A stretch of DNA of 64,000 nt from Phellopilus nigrolimitatus (taxonomy: Eukaryota > Basidiomycota > Agaricomycetes > Hymenochaetales > Hymenochaetaceae): the NCBI GenBank assembly GCA_021029095.1, contig JAJOHG010000002.1, forward strand, positions 62,001-126,000, in the 5' to 3' direction. The notes under the pieces were generated by a model. That model was not told where the DNA came from. It searched no databases and was given only the letters and a program-made list of their open reading frames with translations. The translations under genes and the position numbers were made by a program. Shown here piece by piece: positions 45,628 to 57,008 of this stretch (position 1 is the stretch's first letter; each line of letters starts with the position of its first letter).

Positions 45628-48600
45628 ATGTCAACGCAATCAACTTGGTCGCCGCCACCGAGAGCGGTCGACGAGCCGACGCTCAAAGTGTATAACTCGC
45701 TCACGAAGACCAAGGTCCTCTTACCTACTCTCGTTCTCGGGCTTGTACACGATTGAAACTTCTGAGAGTAGACTGAATTTGTTCCTCGCAATGGACGCCA
45801 CTGTCAAGTGGTATAATTGCGGGACCAACGGTTTATGATTCGACTCATATGGGCCATGCGAGGCACGTCTCGGTCAACTCATGTTATTCGCATTAATTTT
45901 CTAACAGAAGATCGTAGGAACTATGTCACTCAGGACATCCTACGGCGCATCCTTGTGGATTATTTCGGTTACGATGTCCATTTTGTGATGAACATCACCG
46001 ACATCGATGACAAGGTGCTCGCGCCATTTCGTCGCCACGTTATTCATTCGCGGCGAGTTCATTGAAGTACCATAGATTATTCGACGGTCACGAGAAAATC
46101 ATCTCATGGACAAATTCCGGGCACAGAGGAACGCGCTCACTGCTGAACTCGTCGCCGAGATAGACGACGCGTGGCGTGCTTACTTGCGTTCACAATTGGC
46201 TAAGGCGCTGACGGACGAGGATCTGCCGGAGGAGGGAAACGAGACGAGGTCGTGGATAGACATCCTGGCGAAGTCGCGCAATGTAGAATGGAAGCTGGAG
46301 CGCTCGAAGAAGGATGAAAAATTTGACATGCATTTGAAAGCGTTGGTGAGCACATTATTGTCTATATATAAATACAGTGCCTAGATGAATAATACCTTGT
46401 AAAGGCGAAGACTGAGACGGCACTGAAGGAGGCTAAGGCACTGCTGGCCAAAGGCGATGCTGCAAATAGCCACGCTCTGCGTCTTATCGACGAGTCGCAG
46501 GACGTGCTGGCGAAGGTTCTTGATAAAAAGGTCTGCAATCTAATACCTTTCTCATCTCCAACTACTCATTTGGGGCTTTCATTTTTAGTATGGCAATGAG
46601 CTGACAGATCCTGCGCTCTCGCGCTCATTGGCCCAATATTGGGAAGGCCAATTCTTCAAGGACATGGCACGCCTGCGAGTGCGCGCCCCGGATACACTCA
46701 CTCGCGTGACAGAGTACGTACCTGAAATCGTTGCATTTGTAGAACGCATTGTTGCGAACGGCTTCGCATACGAGAGCGCGGGGAGTGTATACTTTGATAC
46801 GGGCGCATTCGAACGCGCGGATGGGCACACGTACCCGAAACTCCAGCCTGGCAGCAAAGGAAATACGGTCCTACTTGAAGAGGGTGAAGGTGATGGTTTG
46901 AAAACCATTTTTGGATTATCAAGAACGAGGGTGCTAATTGTGAGTCTTTTCGACAGGTGTGCTTGCGCCGAAGGCCGTAGGCCAGCGATCGAAGAGCGAC
47001 TTTGCTCTGTGGAAGGGCTCCAAGCCTGGCGAGCCGTCATGGCCTTCGTCCTGGGGCGCTGGTCGTCCTGGGTGGCATATTGAGTGTTCCGTCATGGCAA
47101 GCGCTGTTTTCGGCGAGAACATGGACATCCATTCAGGCGGGATTGATCTCGCATTCCCTCATCATGACAATGAGATGGCCCAATCTGAGGTGAGTCCAGC
47201 GGTCTTCGGAAACGCGTTTCTTCACTCATTAATCATTTACGTTATACGCGAATTCGATTCTGATGCCGCAATATGCTCTAAAACGCTCCCGGATGTCCTG
47301 GTTTGGAACTTCATATTTCAATTGACAGGCTTACCACAATTGTGGACAATGGGTCAATTACTTTCTGCACACGGGGCACCTTCATATCGAAGGGCTGAAA
47401 ATGAGTAAATCGCTCAAGAACTTTATCACTGTAGACGTGAGTCTTGTTTTCTGTCAGCATCATCCTCGTGTTGCCCATGACTCGAGTTAATGTATAAACT
47501 CATGGTTTACCATTTACAGGAGATCCTTCAGAAGTACTCTCCACGACAGTTGCGTCTTGCATTCTTGACGCAATTGTGGAACTCGAAGGTCGATTTTACC
47601 GACAGCCTCATGTCGGGGGAGGTCCGCGTCGTTGAGACAACCCTAACTGTACGTATAGCCCCTTTCTGGCAATCTCATACAAAGAGCCAACGGCGAACTC
47701 ACGCTCTTACGTTCCTAACTCAAATATGCCTTTGTTTCTTATGCTGCATGCGCCCGCATGCTTCCGTCTGTATATATGTTCTTCCGCCCCTCTCTGCGTG
47801 GACTGAATGTTAGAACTTTTTCGCCGTCACCAAAGCCGTTATCCTAGCCCACGCGGACGGCTCGTCAAGAGATGGCCAACATCAGTACGGACCACCAGAG
47901 CGTGAGCTTCAAAACTTGTGAGTATCTTCTTATTGTACCGCATCATGTGTATTGTCCGCCCGCCCTTCTACTTCTTCTCTAAGCTCACTTCTTCCGCATG
48001 TGCTTCCGAAAGCTTCCATGAGACCCAAACCTCCTTTCGGGCCGCTTTGTGTGATTCTTTCAACACGCCGCTTGCGCTCGAGATTCTGCTGAAGCTCGTT
48101 TCGCGGACGAACATTTATATCAACACGCAAGGCCATATACCGGATGCCGAGGTTGTTGAATGCATAGCACGCTGGATCGGAAAAATGCTGCGTATGTTTG
48201 GCCTCGGCGAAGGAGATGCAGCTAGCTCGGAAGCTGAATTAGGGTGGGGCGAAGAACGAGCGAGCGGTTCGATTAACGTAAGTCTTCGGCCGTAAATATA
48301 CAGACTGCAGACTCGTCATGGCCTCCATCATGGGCCAACCGATTGTGTTTGCGTACTGATCGCAAATTGCATGTTTTAGCGAGATGAAGTCCTCATGCCC
48401 TACTTGCTTGCATTGTCTTCTTTCCGGGACAGCATTAGGCGCCGCGCGATTGCAGGCGGCGATGGCGCGCTCAAGGATATCCTCGCGCTTTCTGACCATC
48501 TCCGGGACGAAGATCTTGTATCGTTAGGTGTGGCTCTTGATGATCAGGAAGGTGGGTCCTGAGTCTTATTCTGCAAAAGTCCTAATTTGATCGATCCGAA

Positions 48601-48992
48601 TTTATTTTGGAATGCATCGTGTGCTCGCTCTGATACCGCCTGGCGCAGATGGGAAGGCCTTTGTCAAACTTGTCGATCCGGTCCAGCTACGCAGAACCCG
48701 CGAAGAGAAGCTTGCGCTGTCTGCTGCGAAGGCCGCGAAGAAGGCCGCGGCAGTGGATGCGGAGCAACACAGGCGCTTAGCTAGAATCGAGAAGGGGCGG
48801 ACGCCCCCTACCCAGATGTTCAAGCCCTTGAATGTTCCCGTTGGTATATACGGAAGCTGGGATGAATCAGGTGTACCTCTGACGGATGGAGAGGGGAAGC
48901 CGCTGAGCAAAAATGCATTGAAAAAAGTGCAGAAGGAGTATGCAGCGCAAGTGAAGGCTCATCAGGACTTTTTACAATGGCAGAAAAATTGA
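45628..48992 (+). CDS. Cysteinyl-tRNA synthetase (class I), with an apparent frameshift near the N-terminus
   Basis: CysRS charges tRNA-Cys with cysteine. It starts at [16 protein letters not shown] (45628), and exon 1 ends after SLTKTK (45714). Exon 2 (45772-45862) should read [28 protein letters not shown] and AR, but those pieces fall in three different frames. It seems to carry two single extra bases, near 45802 and 45821-45823. The rest is intact and in frame through many short introns: [22 protein letters not shown], the zinc-site [12 protein letters not shown] and [26 protein letters not shown], and a Lys-rich C-terminal extension with [20 protein letters not shown]. The intron 45863-45917 uses a GC donor. 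As an essential gene, sequencing error is the first explanation, and true damage the second. Confidence 0.9.
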
Positions 48993-51093
48993 AGGCGGCT
49001 AGATTGCACGCTTCTCCGTGCATCTACTGACCTCGCTTTCGTATCTTTTAGTGCCACGATGTTTTTAGACGGAATTATTTTGCATTTTCCCTCCATGGTA
49101 TTCTGCTGAAGTTAGATCTCCGACGCCATTTCCAGCAGATGCAACGCTGGATATGGTTGATCGTAGATCTCTTTGAAAAAGGAAGCTCTTCTTGGAGCTT
49201 TACCACTTTGGGGGTGAAAAGTAAGATGTGCGTATACATGTTTCTGTATGCTATTCACAAGTGTATTTGCTTAGACGCCTGACAATCGCGGTCCTTTCTA
49301 CTTCCTGACTTGTCTGTGACCTCTGTTACGACAAATAAATTGTTTCCATGATAATTCTCACTATCACCCAGAAAGGCTCGTCACCTCCTCTAGAGGATCA
49401 TATAGTGATTCCCATGGTCATTGCTGGATATGAACGGGTGTAACTGATCGTCGCCGAAATACTTGGCTTCGGGTGACCTGGACTATGTGTCCCTTCGTAT
49501 TGGGCGCTCCTTGTCTCGGACCTGAGTTTCCCGCGAAAGTAGAAAAAAACCTGTCCTCGTCGACACCTTTATACAGGGTCTCAAAAACAGAAACCTGCAT
49601 GAAAACTGTCCAATCCGGAGTTGATCTGTCAGTTGAGTCATCTGATACAGTCAACAGACTATGCAGCAATATCCTAGTTCTGAACTGCGCTCTTATTCGT
49701 CCCTTCAGGTCTAGTTTCATGGCTTGATATTGAATGTACCTCGCGTTTGAATTATTTCGATCAAAGCGGTAACAAGCAATGCCAACGGATGAACGGAAAA
49801 ACTCTGGTAAAGTTTTACAGTCATTCGCGCGAGCCCAGAATTTCCGGAGTCAGGCGTGCACGATGTCAAGGACAGTGGATACTTATTCGTTATCGATACC
49901 CTAGAATTTACAAGTTAGAGAGAAGATACCAACCCAAAACTTGCAGATTAAACCTTACGAACTCTTCCAAGAGTTAGCAGGGTCAAAAATTAACTTCTAT
50001 TCGGAGACCTGGAAGTGAATGGCTTGTGGGCGTATATAGGTGAGACGCGAGTGTTGCAGGCCTGAATCAAGATTCATTTTTCAATTTCATTTTAGCATTG
50101 TCCAAATGTAGTCTCGCCGCTCGTAGTTTGATCGGCGTAAGTTGCCGTCGGCTGATGCCCGCAAGTCGGCGACTATGTCACCCCATTTCTGTTCCACATA
50201 TCGTTTCAGCTCTTCCCTGCAAAGCTACAAGGCAAGCCTGTTCCCTTTCGAGGTTTGTCCCAAGCCAAAGGACAGGCACCATTGAAGCGTAATTTACTTG
50301 TAAGTGAGTTATCAGGCGGCGAATTTATTGTTGTCAGCACTATGACATCGGTCCGGTTTGTACGACACGCAATATCGATCCATTCTCTTCAACTTAGTTG
50401 AGCTCTTCAATTACCGAATGGTCTCTACCGACTTTTCAGTGAGTAACGTAGCGCGGGAGTGCACGAGATCTCCGATGCCTACGCGCTAAGCCTACGATAA
50501 CTCTGCCCCACCGAGAGAGGAAGTCATTCCATCCAGTACCTGTTATTTTCATTTGGTCCATAGTAATCTCGAATTTGCAACGATTTTACAAAAGAATTGT
50601 AAAGTGGAATTTACTCATTGGCTGCCGCGAACCTTCCTTGCCTACAGGTCAGCTGCAGCTAATCAACGGCTAATCCATCTCAAATTTATCGTATCGGTAC
50701 CTGACGCTAGTCACCTTTTTCGTCTACTGCAGTCAGCATCAGCGGTGTTCAGTGAAGGGGCGAAGGGAGAAACATACATACTCTGATTCTGGGTTCTGTT
50801 CTGCTCCAAGACCTTATGGATTCGAATATTAAGGTTCCCAACCGAATCACTGATCAAGTGCACAATTAGGATGAATGAAGCTACGTTGCGTATAGGATAA
50901 GCCGGGCGTCGACGCCGTTGCCCTGAGCCTGCAGAAAGAAGATATATTTAAACCCGATGTTTGCACCAAAACTTTATCAAGCTCTTTGGCTTAAATACGA
51001 GTACTGCGATCGTTGATCCTCCCTACCAGCCCTTGGTTCTCCTCCTCCTGTCCGCATATGTATCGCCACCATAATCCCTCCACAGTGACCAGA
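48993..51093. other. Gene-poor region upstream of WOPR paralog B, 2.1 kb
   Basis: This holds the CysRS 3' UTR and the promoter region of WOPR B. Open frames (such as 100 codons on the minus strand at 49418-49720) show no family features. No repeat or RNA gene was recognised. Confidence 0.45.
50943..50951 (+). promoter_or_regulatory. Candidate TATA element for WOPR paralog B
   Basis: tatatttaa lies about 145 bp upstream of the proposed start codon, with a second AT block cttaaatacg near 50,990. Position and motif are compatible with a core promoter; nothing else supports it. Confidence 0.35.
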
Positions 51094-52231
51094 ATGCAAC
51101 CCCCGACGTGCGCAGGCATCCGCATCCGCTCCGTGCACGATGCCCACGTCGTCTTCCACGCCGTTTATCGCGAAATTCTCCCGATGGTGACTAGGCGCCT
51201 TGATACCGAGGAACGCCGTGCTGTGTGCGCCGGTAATGTCTACGTATGGGAAGAACGCGGTCGCAACACCGAGGCGACCGGAGTAAGTTTTATCAGTTTA
51301 CTCTTCGGGCCCAAAGATCCAACTCATTGTGTTAAAAAAGCTTGGTATAGAGAGATGGACTGACGGTATACGATGGAGCGCATCTCGCGTTCGTGATGTA
51401 AGCCCACTTCAGTGCCGAACTACTAAACGGCTTCTGGCTAAATTTTTAATTAATCGATCTGATTCCAGGAATTCCTTCTTTACCATGAGCGCGATTCTGG
51501 CACAGAGTTCGACTCATTCACCGACAGCGAACTGTATGCATCTCTATCTTTTTCTTGGCATGGATCTAACTTTTGTCTCCTTTGTCTTTTTTTTTCAGAG
51601 GCGCGAGCTATCGTCTCGTTAAACAGACTTACTCTGTTTTTGTCGAAACGCCCAGCGGAAGGCGCAAGTGGCATCTCAGTATGTGGAGGTCATTCGCCAT
51701 AAAAATGTAAGCTGATGATCCATAAATAATGCGCTAGCCGCATACTTTGTACCCGCGACTGTCAACCAACTGCGCACAGTTGACGATATCCCCTCCCTCC
51801 TTGCCAATGCCCATCCACCCGAGGGCATGTATACCAGCGCAAAGATGGGCAAAGGTCGAGCTCGTGGTGAGTATTACCCCACCGACATTCACAGTAGCGT
51901 CCCCGGTATGGCGGGGATGTCATCGTCGGGGCAGCAATACTCACCACCCCTGCCGCCTCCCACATTCGCTCCGTACCCGAGTCCGCACGTCCACCCGCCG
52001 GGCGCCCCTTCCAGAATATCTCCGCACGCAACCCGAGCGCCAGCTTGGCCTGGATACGCGTCGCCTCCGCCTCCGCCAGAAAACCGTGAGGACCAAAGAC
52101 ACCCGAACCCTACACGTCTCCCTCCTTTGCCCTCCTTAGGGCTCCACCCCGTTATGCCTGCCCAAAGCCCATACTCGCCCCGTCACCCGCTCGACGATGA
52201 GGCATTGCGCTCGCTAGGACGAAGCATCTAA
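51094..52231 (+). CDS. WOPR-domain (Gti1/Pac2) transcription factor, paralog B
   Basis: The exons 51094-51282, 51341-51397, 51469-51533, 51599-51678 and 51738-52231 sum to 885 nt (294 aa), the shortest of the three paralogs. The start MQPPTCAGIRIRS is chosen because it aligns with paralog C (MQHPTCMNIRIRS); an in-frame ATG also lies at 51058. The WOPR halves read HVVFHAVYREILPMVTRRLD, VYVWEERG and GIERWTDGIRWSASRVRD, then EFLLYHERDSG, RLVKQTYSVFVETP, GRRKWHL and TAYFVPATVNQLRTVDD. B has one more intron (before LGIERW) than C. The tail is Pro/Ser/His-rich, ending HPLDDEALRSL. Apart from the WOPR domain there is no other domain. It is a nuclear DNA-binding regulator by family; targets are unknown. 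Confidence 0.93.
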
Positions 52232-55200
52232 CTGATTCCCCGGCGTCTCCGGCGTCGAAGCCCAAGGATGTGTTCTGCTTCTCACTGATTTGCTAAACTT
52301 GTACTTGTTCTGTGTTCCAATTATGCTCCTTTGCTATCGTAATCGCTGTGTTTTGTGTATGTGACTGCCAATTCGCTCTAGTAATATATGTATTTAATTT
52401 TCTTCCCTCGTGGAGGACACAAATTCATAAAACTCTAATCAAATTTCAGGATACTTCCCCCCACCCTCCGCCCCCGCGGCCTCCCGTCGTTTCGCTCCGC
52501 AGAAGACTCGACTGTGCACCCCAGATGATGTCCGCATGTTCGTAGAAAGTTTGTTCCTGGTCGTTCTGTGCCTCGCGCCGGATGTCTTAGCAGAGCTTAG
52601 CGCGACAGTGCTCTTGTTCTTTATCAACACGCGTCTGGGACGCATGCTGACGTTATGGAGCACTCGACATCGATCGAGCGTCGCAACACTAATAGACATT
52701 TTGCCATGCCACTAATGTTCATCACACCATGACAGCAATGCGGTCCGAGATCCCACCGCCGGCGGCTAGAGCGCGAAATTAGGGAGTGCAGATTTGAACA
52801 GAGAAGCGAAGGAAGGCAGCTTTCGCATGCAACCATGATCAGAGATTCGTTCGGCCAGGTTCGGCCTAAAAACCGAGAACTAATGTCGTGATGAGTGGAC
52901 GAAATCCAGGAAACGCAAGGTGGCTTTGCTCCGGAGGAGATTAGCCTTTACAGGTTTAGAAGGCGCCGTACAGTCGACAAGTCGAGTTCGAGTCATACAG
53001 AATGATACTGCTTTGCCAGATGCCCACGAGGCCCGGCGTCAGCAGGATGAGCTCCGGATGAAGTCCAGTGAAATGGATAACGGTCCAAATAATCGGTCGA
53101 AGACGATCTCGGACGAAAGCGAACAAGAGATTCGACGCAACATATTTGACATGCGTAAAGTCCCGGGGGCAGTGGTCAGCCGTATGCGGTCATTTCATAT
53201 AGTAGTCTGGAACAGCGCGAAGTTATGGGTGCGAAAGAGTGGACGAGTCGAGTTCTCCCGCCGCAAAGACCGGTACTGAATTGCAGTGCGAGATCTCTCG
53301 CAAGGGAATCTCCGAAGATTGTGTCAAGTATTGAAGTCCAGAAGCAGAATTTTTACATGGCGCTATACTTTTTTTATTAGGAGCAAGCTATGCCGTTTGC
53401 TGTTCCAAGACTAGCGAAAACTGATTCAATTTGTTCGGGAGGTCGCGACCATCCGTGTCAGATTCGGTGGCAGTAGGCTTCGAAAGCAGTCCCGGATGGC
53501 GAACCGGTCGATACACCATACACCAGACCAGAACAAGACGTAAAGAATCTGTTGGCAGGCCAGCACGTCAGGTGGACGCATAGATCAGAAGCATGGTTTG
53601 AAATTCAACGGTGCTCGATTTGACCTCGAAGTCAATGCGCCGAGCAATGTGCCGAAAGTGAAAATCCACCGGCAACGTCGGAGTTGAGATACGAAGCCTA
53701 GGTATCGGTGATTACCAGTACCCTGAGTTTATCGCGACTAATTTCTGTTAAGCTCGGAAGGCGCAGAGAAAGAAAGAGAAGAAAAGGTGCCCACTAATTC
53801 AATAGTTGTCTTCCCGCATGAATATGTTCCCTGTGATTGGGATGTCAGAGGATCGTTCGAAAGCACAAGCCTGCTTGGGTCCAGGCATAAAAACAAGTTT
53901 TTCAATGTCACTATTATTATATATTTATGAATGAAATTGTCTGTATTTCCGTCTCATCCGACTTTTGAGAATAAAGAGAAAGAGAACGCAAACTAGTAAA
54001 ATGCTCAAGAGTCATTGGCATCGAGTACTATATATTCGAGGCAGTAACAGTAGTAGTACTTGCTATTTGCTGATGCTTGCTGATAACTCGATGGATTCTA
54101 GAAACGTTTCGTGGCTTGCCAAGTCCTTACATCGGTTTAAATCTCCTCTAATTCAGTAGAACACAACAATCACGTATGGTCGACTTATTTATAAAATAAC
54201 AACCTCTGACAAGTAACTCAGTAAGACACGTATTTTGGGAGTATAATATAAAGCTTAACACACTCACGTACACGTCCCCAAACAATTTTGCGGCGGCAGT
54301 CGCCTCCCAGAGAGTCCCCTGGGTCTTGATTAGTACTCCTGCCAATCCGTTTTAAGAAAAAGAAGTAATAAAGACAAAAAGTTGCGCTCAAACAGCGTTC
54401 TTCTAAGACACTAGCTCCTTTTACAAGACTCATGCAGGCACAGAAATAAGAACCTCTCCTTCGAATACCGTGAGCGCCGCACGTACAGTTAGAACGTGGC
54501 CCTAAAACCACGATGCATGTCACGCTGAAAATCGGACTAGATCGTGCTCAAAAGAGATGACACATGGGCGTACATACCGCCCTTCTTCGTCGACTGCGAT
54601 AGAGAGCCCCCGACAGCATGTGGTACGCTCTTACTAGAAGCATTCCACTTAACTCCGGGGCGTATGCGTGAAGGTTCAGAGTCGTGTTATTCCGTGTTCG
54701 TGCCTTATCATCTGCACAAAGCACCTTTAGTTGACTCTGCTGTAGAATAGTTGATTATAAGAGAAGACGTATAGAAATGAATGTACTGACAACTTGCCGA
54801 AATCGGAGTGCATAAGTCGATTAACCCTCTGTCACTTGGAGGATGGCACCCGCCGATAGGAAAAAATCCGGCCAGTTTATGCGTCTTCTTTAACGTTCGT
54901 CCGCCATCATAATGTCTGTGCGTGATGAACGTCCAGCCCTGGGGCCCAGACAGGGAAAAAGGTTTGTGAAGCGCTGTGTCTAGATTCTCGAAGATGAAAA
55001 GGCGTCGAGACCTTCAGTCCAGGCAAGGCTTTTTTTGGAATGTACAATCAGATGGCATGCGCATGGACGTGGAATCCATAATAGGGAGTGCAAGTAATTG
55101 GATTCGTAAAGCGGGTTCTCGCAAGCGATTCCTGCAAGTGAAGGCGGTTAAGGCGGGGTACAACGTCCTGATGCTCTACGAATGAACGCATTTGGTTCTC

Positions 55201-57008
55201 AGTTGTTCTCAAAGCAAACGAGTGGTGTGATACTTGCCAAAAATAAATACTCATGAAGAAGTGAAGAAAAGCGGTAAGCAGTTGTCTCGTTGAGGTTTGT
55301 GGCTTTATCGGGTGCAAGATATAGGATAGCGACCACTACGTCAAGACCTAACAAACGTAACATGAATTTTGAGCGAGTTTCGTCAAGAATTTAGGGAAAT
55401 TTTCAACCTGTAGTTCCAAATCCCAAATTGACGCAAGAAACAGCAAGGCCCCTTCCCGAAGAAAGGTTAAGGCTGCGGAAGAACCTCCGAATACAGACAC
55501 CCTGTAATTGTAAAGGGTGGCGCTCACCCGCAGGTGATTTCCATCATGGTTGTTGCCCCAAAACTCATCCTTATCACCCTTTGCATGAGTTCATTTACAG
55601 GAACATTCGGGTGCATTATATCTGACAAGGGAGAACATTAAACGAGACCTTGTTGATCATGGGAACAGGCCTAGATGAATTACCAAACATATTCGATTTA
55701 TGTAAAAGGCAGCACCTTCCTACTTTACGGCATGTTTGCATCAGTCTCTGATACAATCAACGCCTGTGCTGAGAAATGAGCGTTAGTCAAAATGGTTATA
55801 CGCTAAGCGGGTAAAATGATTCCCTAACTGTGGGCACAAGAGCAGAGTTGTGCAGGTTTGCCTAGGAGATTTTGTATCCCGGCGGACTTCATCCTCGACA
55901 TCTATAACCGAATCCCAGCCGATCAAGCTCCAAATCTACCCGTGTCCTCGAGACTGTCGGGACTGTCGGGACTATTCAGCTCTGGCACTATGTCGCAGCT
56001 ACCTCAAAATGGCAATCGTCTTCATGCTCTGCTTACACATCCGTTCGCCTAATCTTCGTCGGCGTTTTGGCAAGTCCGTTTGAGCTGAAGCAACAATCTT
56101 TAGTGGTGTGATGATGCGGCTTAGAAACGACAGAAACACAAAAACCTTGGCAACACATTATCCGCTTGTCTAGGCGTTATTAGGCTCGGAAACAATATGA
56201 GTAAGACTTTGGCTTGCGAGTTGAGATGCTCCATAAGGCCTCATAAGGCACACGCCTGTCTGTGGAGGAAGGAAACTTACGCGGGAGAAGTCTATAGGCG
56301 CCTATTTTAATTGATACGAGAATAACATAAAGGAAAGAATCAACATATAAGGAATGGAAGCTGCGATGGAGGAGATAGGAGGAGAGCCTGGCGCTGGCAG
56401 GTGCCAGGCAAGCCTGAGCGAGGACCGCGGCGGATTGTGTGATGAAAGTGGTGCGAGTGTAAAGTGAACTAGTACTCTTTTCGCCGCCGAAAATCTCAAC
56501 AGATATGGGTAACTGAATTCCCACGGGCAGCAATAAACCCCTAATCTATTTAATTTTACCTTAAGAGAGGCAGCTTTAAGGAAATAATAGAAAACATATA
56601 TAATGTCTTTCTCTCCTCTCTGCAGCACGCAGACGAGTCAGGCGTAAATAATAAGAAAATAATGTTCAACTTATTGCCAGAAAGAGCGTGGGAGCTGATT
56701 TTGTCACGGTTAGGCTTTTAAGTGAGTCGATAAGGTTAAAACGTTCAAAACGTTAAATACATAAAGCAAGCGACAAAAAAGAAGCGCCGGGCCCGTCGGC
56801 CTGGCGGATGGAAGACTCCGAGCCAAACTATCGGCATTTGTGTGCCTTCACCTTCTACATTTGGGGTTATGCCAAAACTGTTAACTGTCTATTATGTAAA
56901 CGCCATATATCAGTCTGCGTCCCCTGCCGCCGTTCTTTTCTCTCTTCTTCGACAACGACGAGGTCGTCAGTGACAGAGCCGTCTTTGCCGCCGATATTCA
57001 GGATAGCG
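52232..57008. other. Gene-poor region between WOPR paralogs B and C, 4.8 kb
   Basis: No gene is supported. The longest frames (120 codons at 52920-53279 and about 100 on the minus strand) have no motif. A piece at 55858-56052 (+) reads FCIPADFILDIYNRIPADQA before stopping, and looks coding-like but isolated. A short tandem of gactgtcgg occurs near 55,950. The interval may serve as a long promoter or leader for paralog C. Confidence 0.4.

Noticed and set aside
52920..53279. 120-codon plus-strand frame between WOPR B and C
   Set aside because: Charged but motif-free and without splice context; treated as chance.
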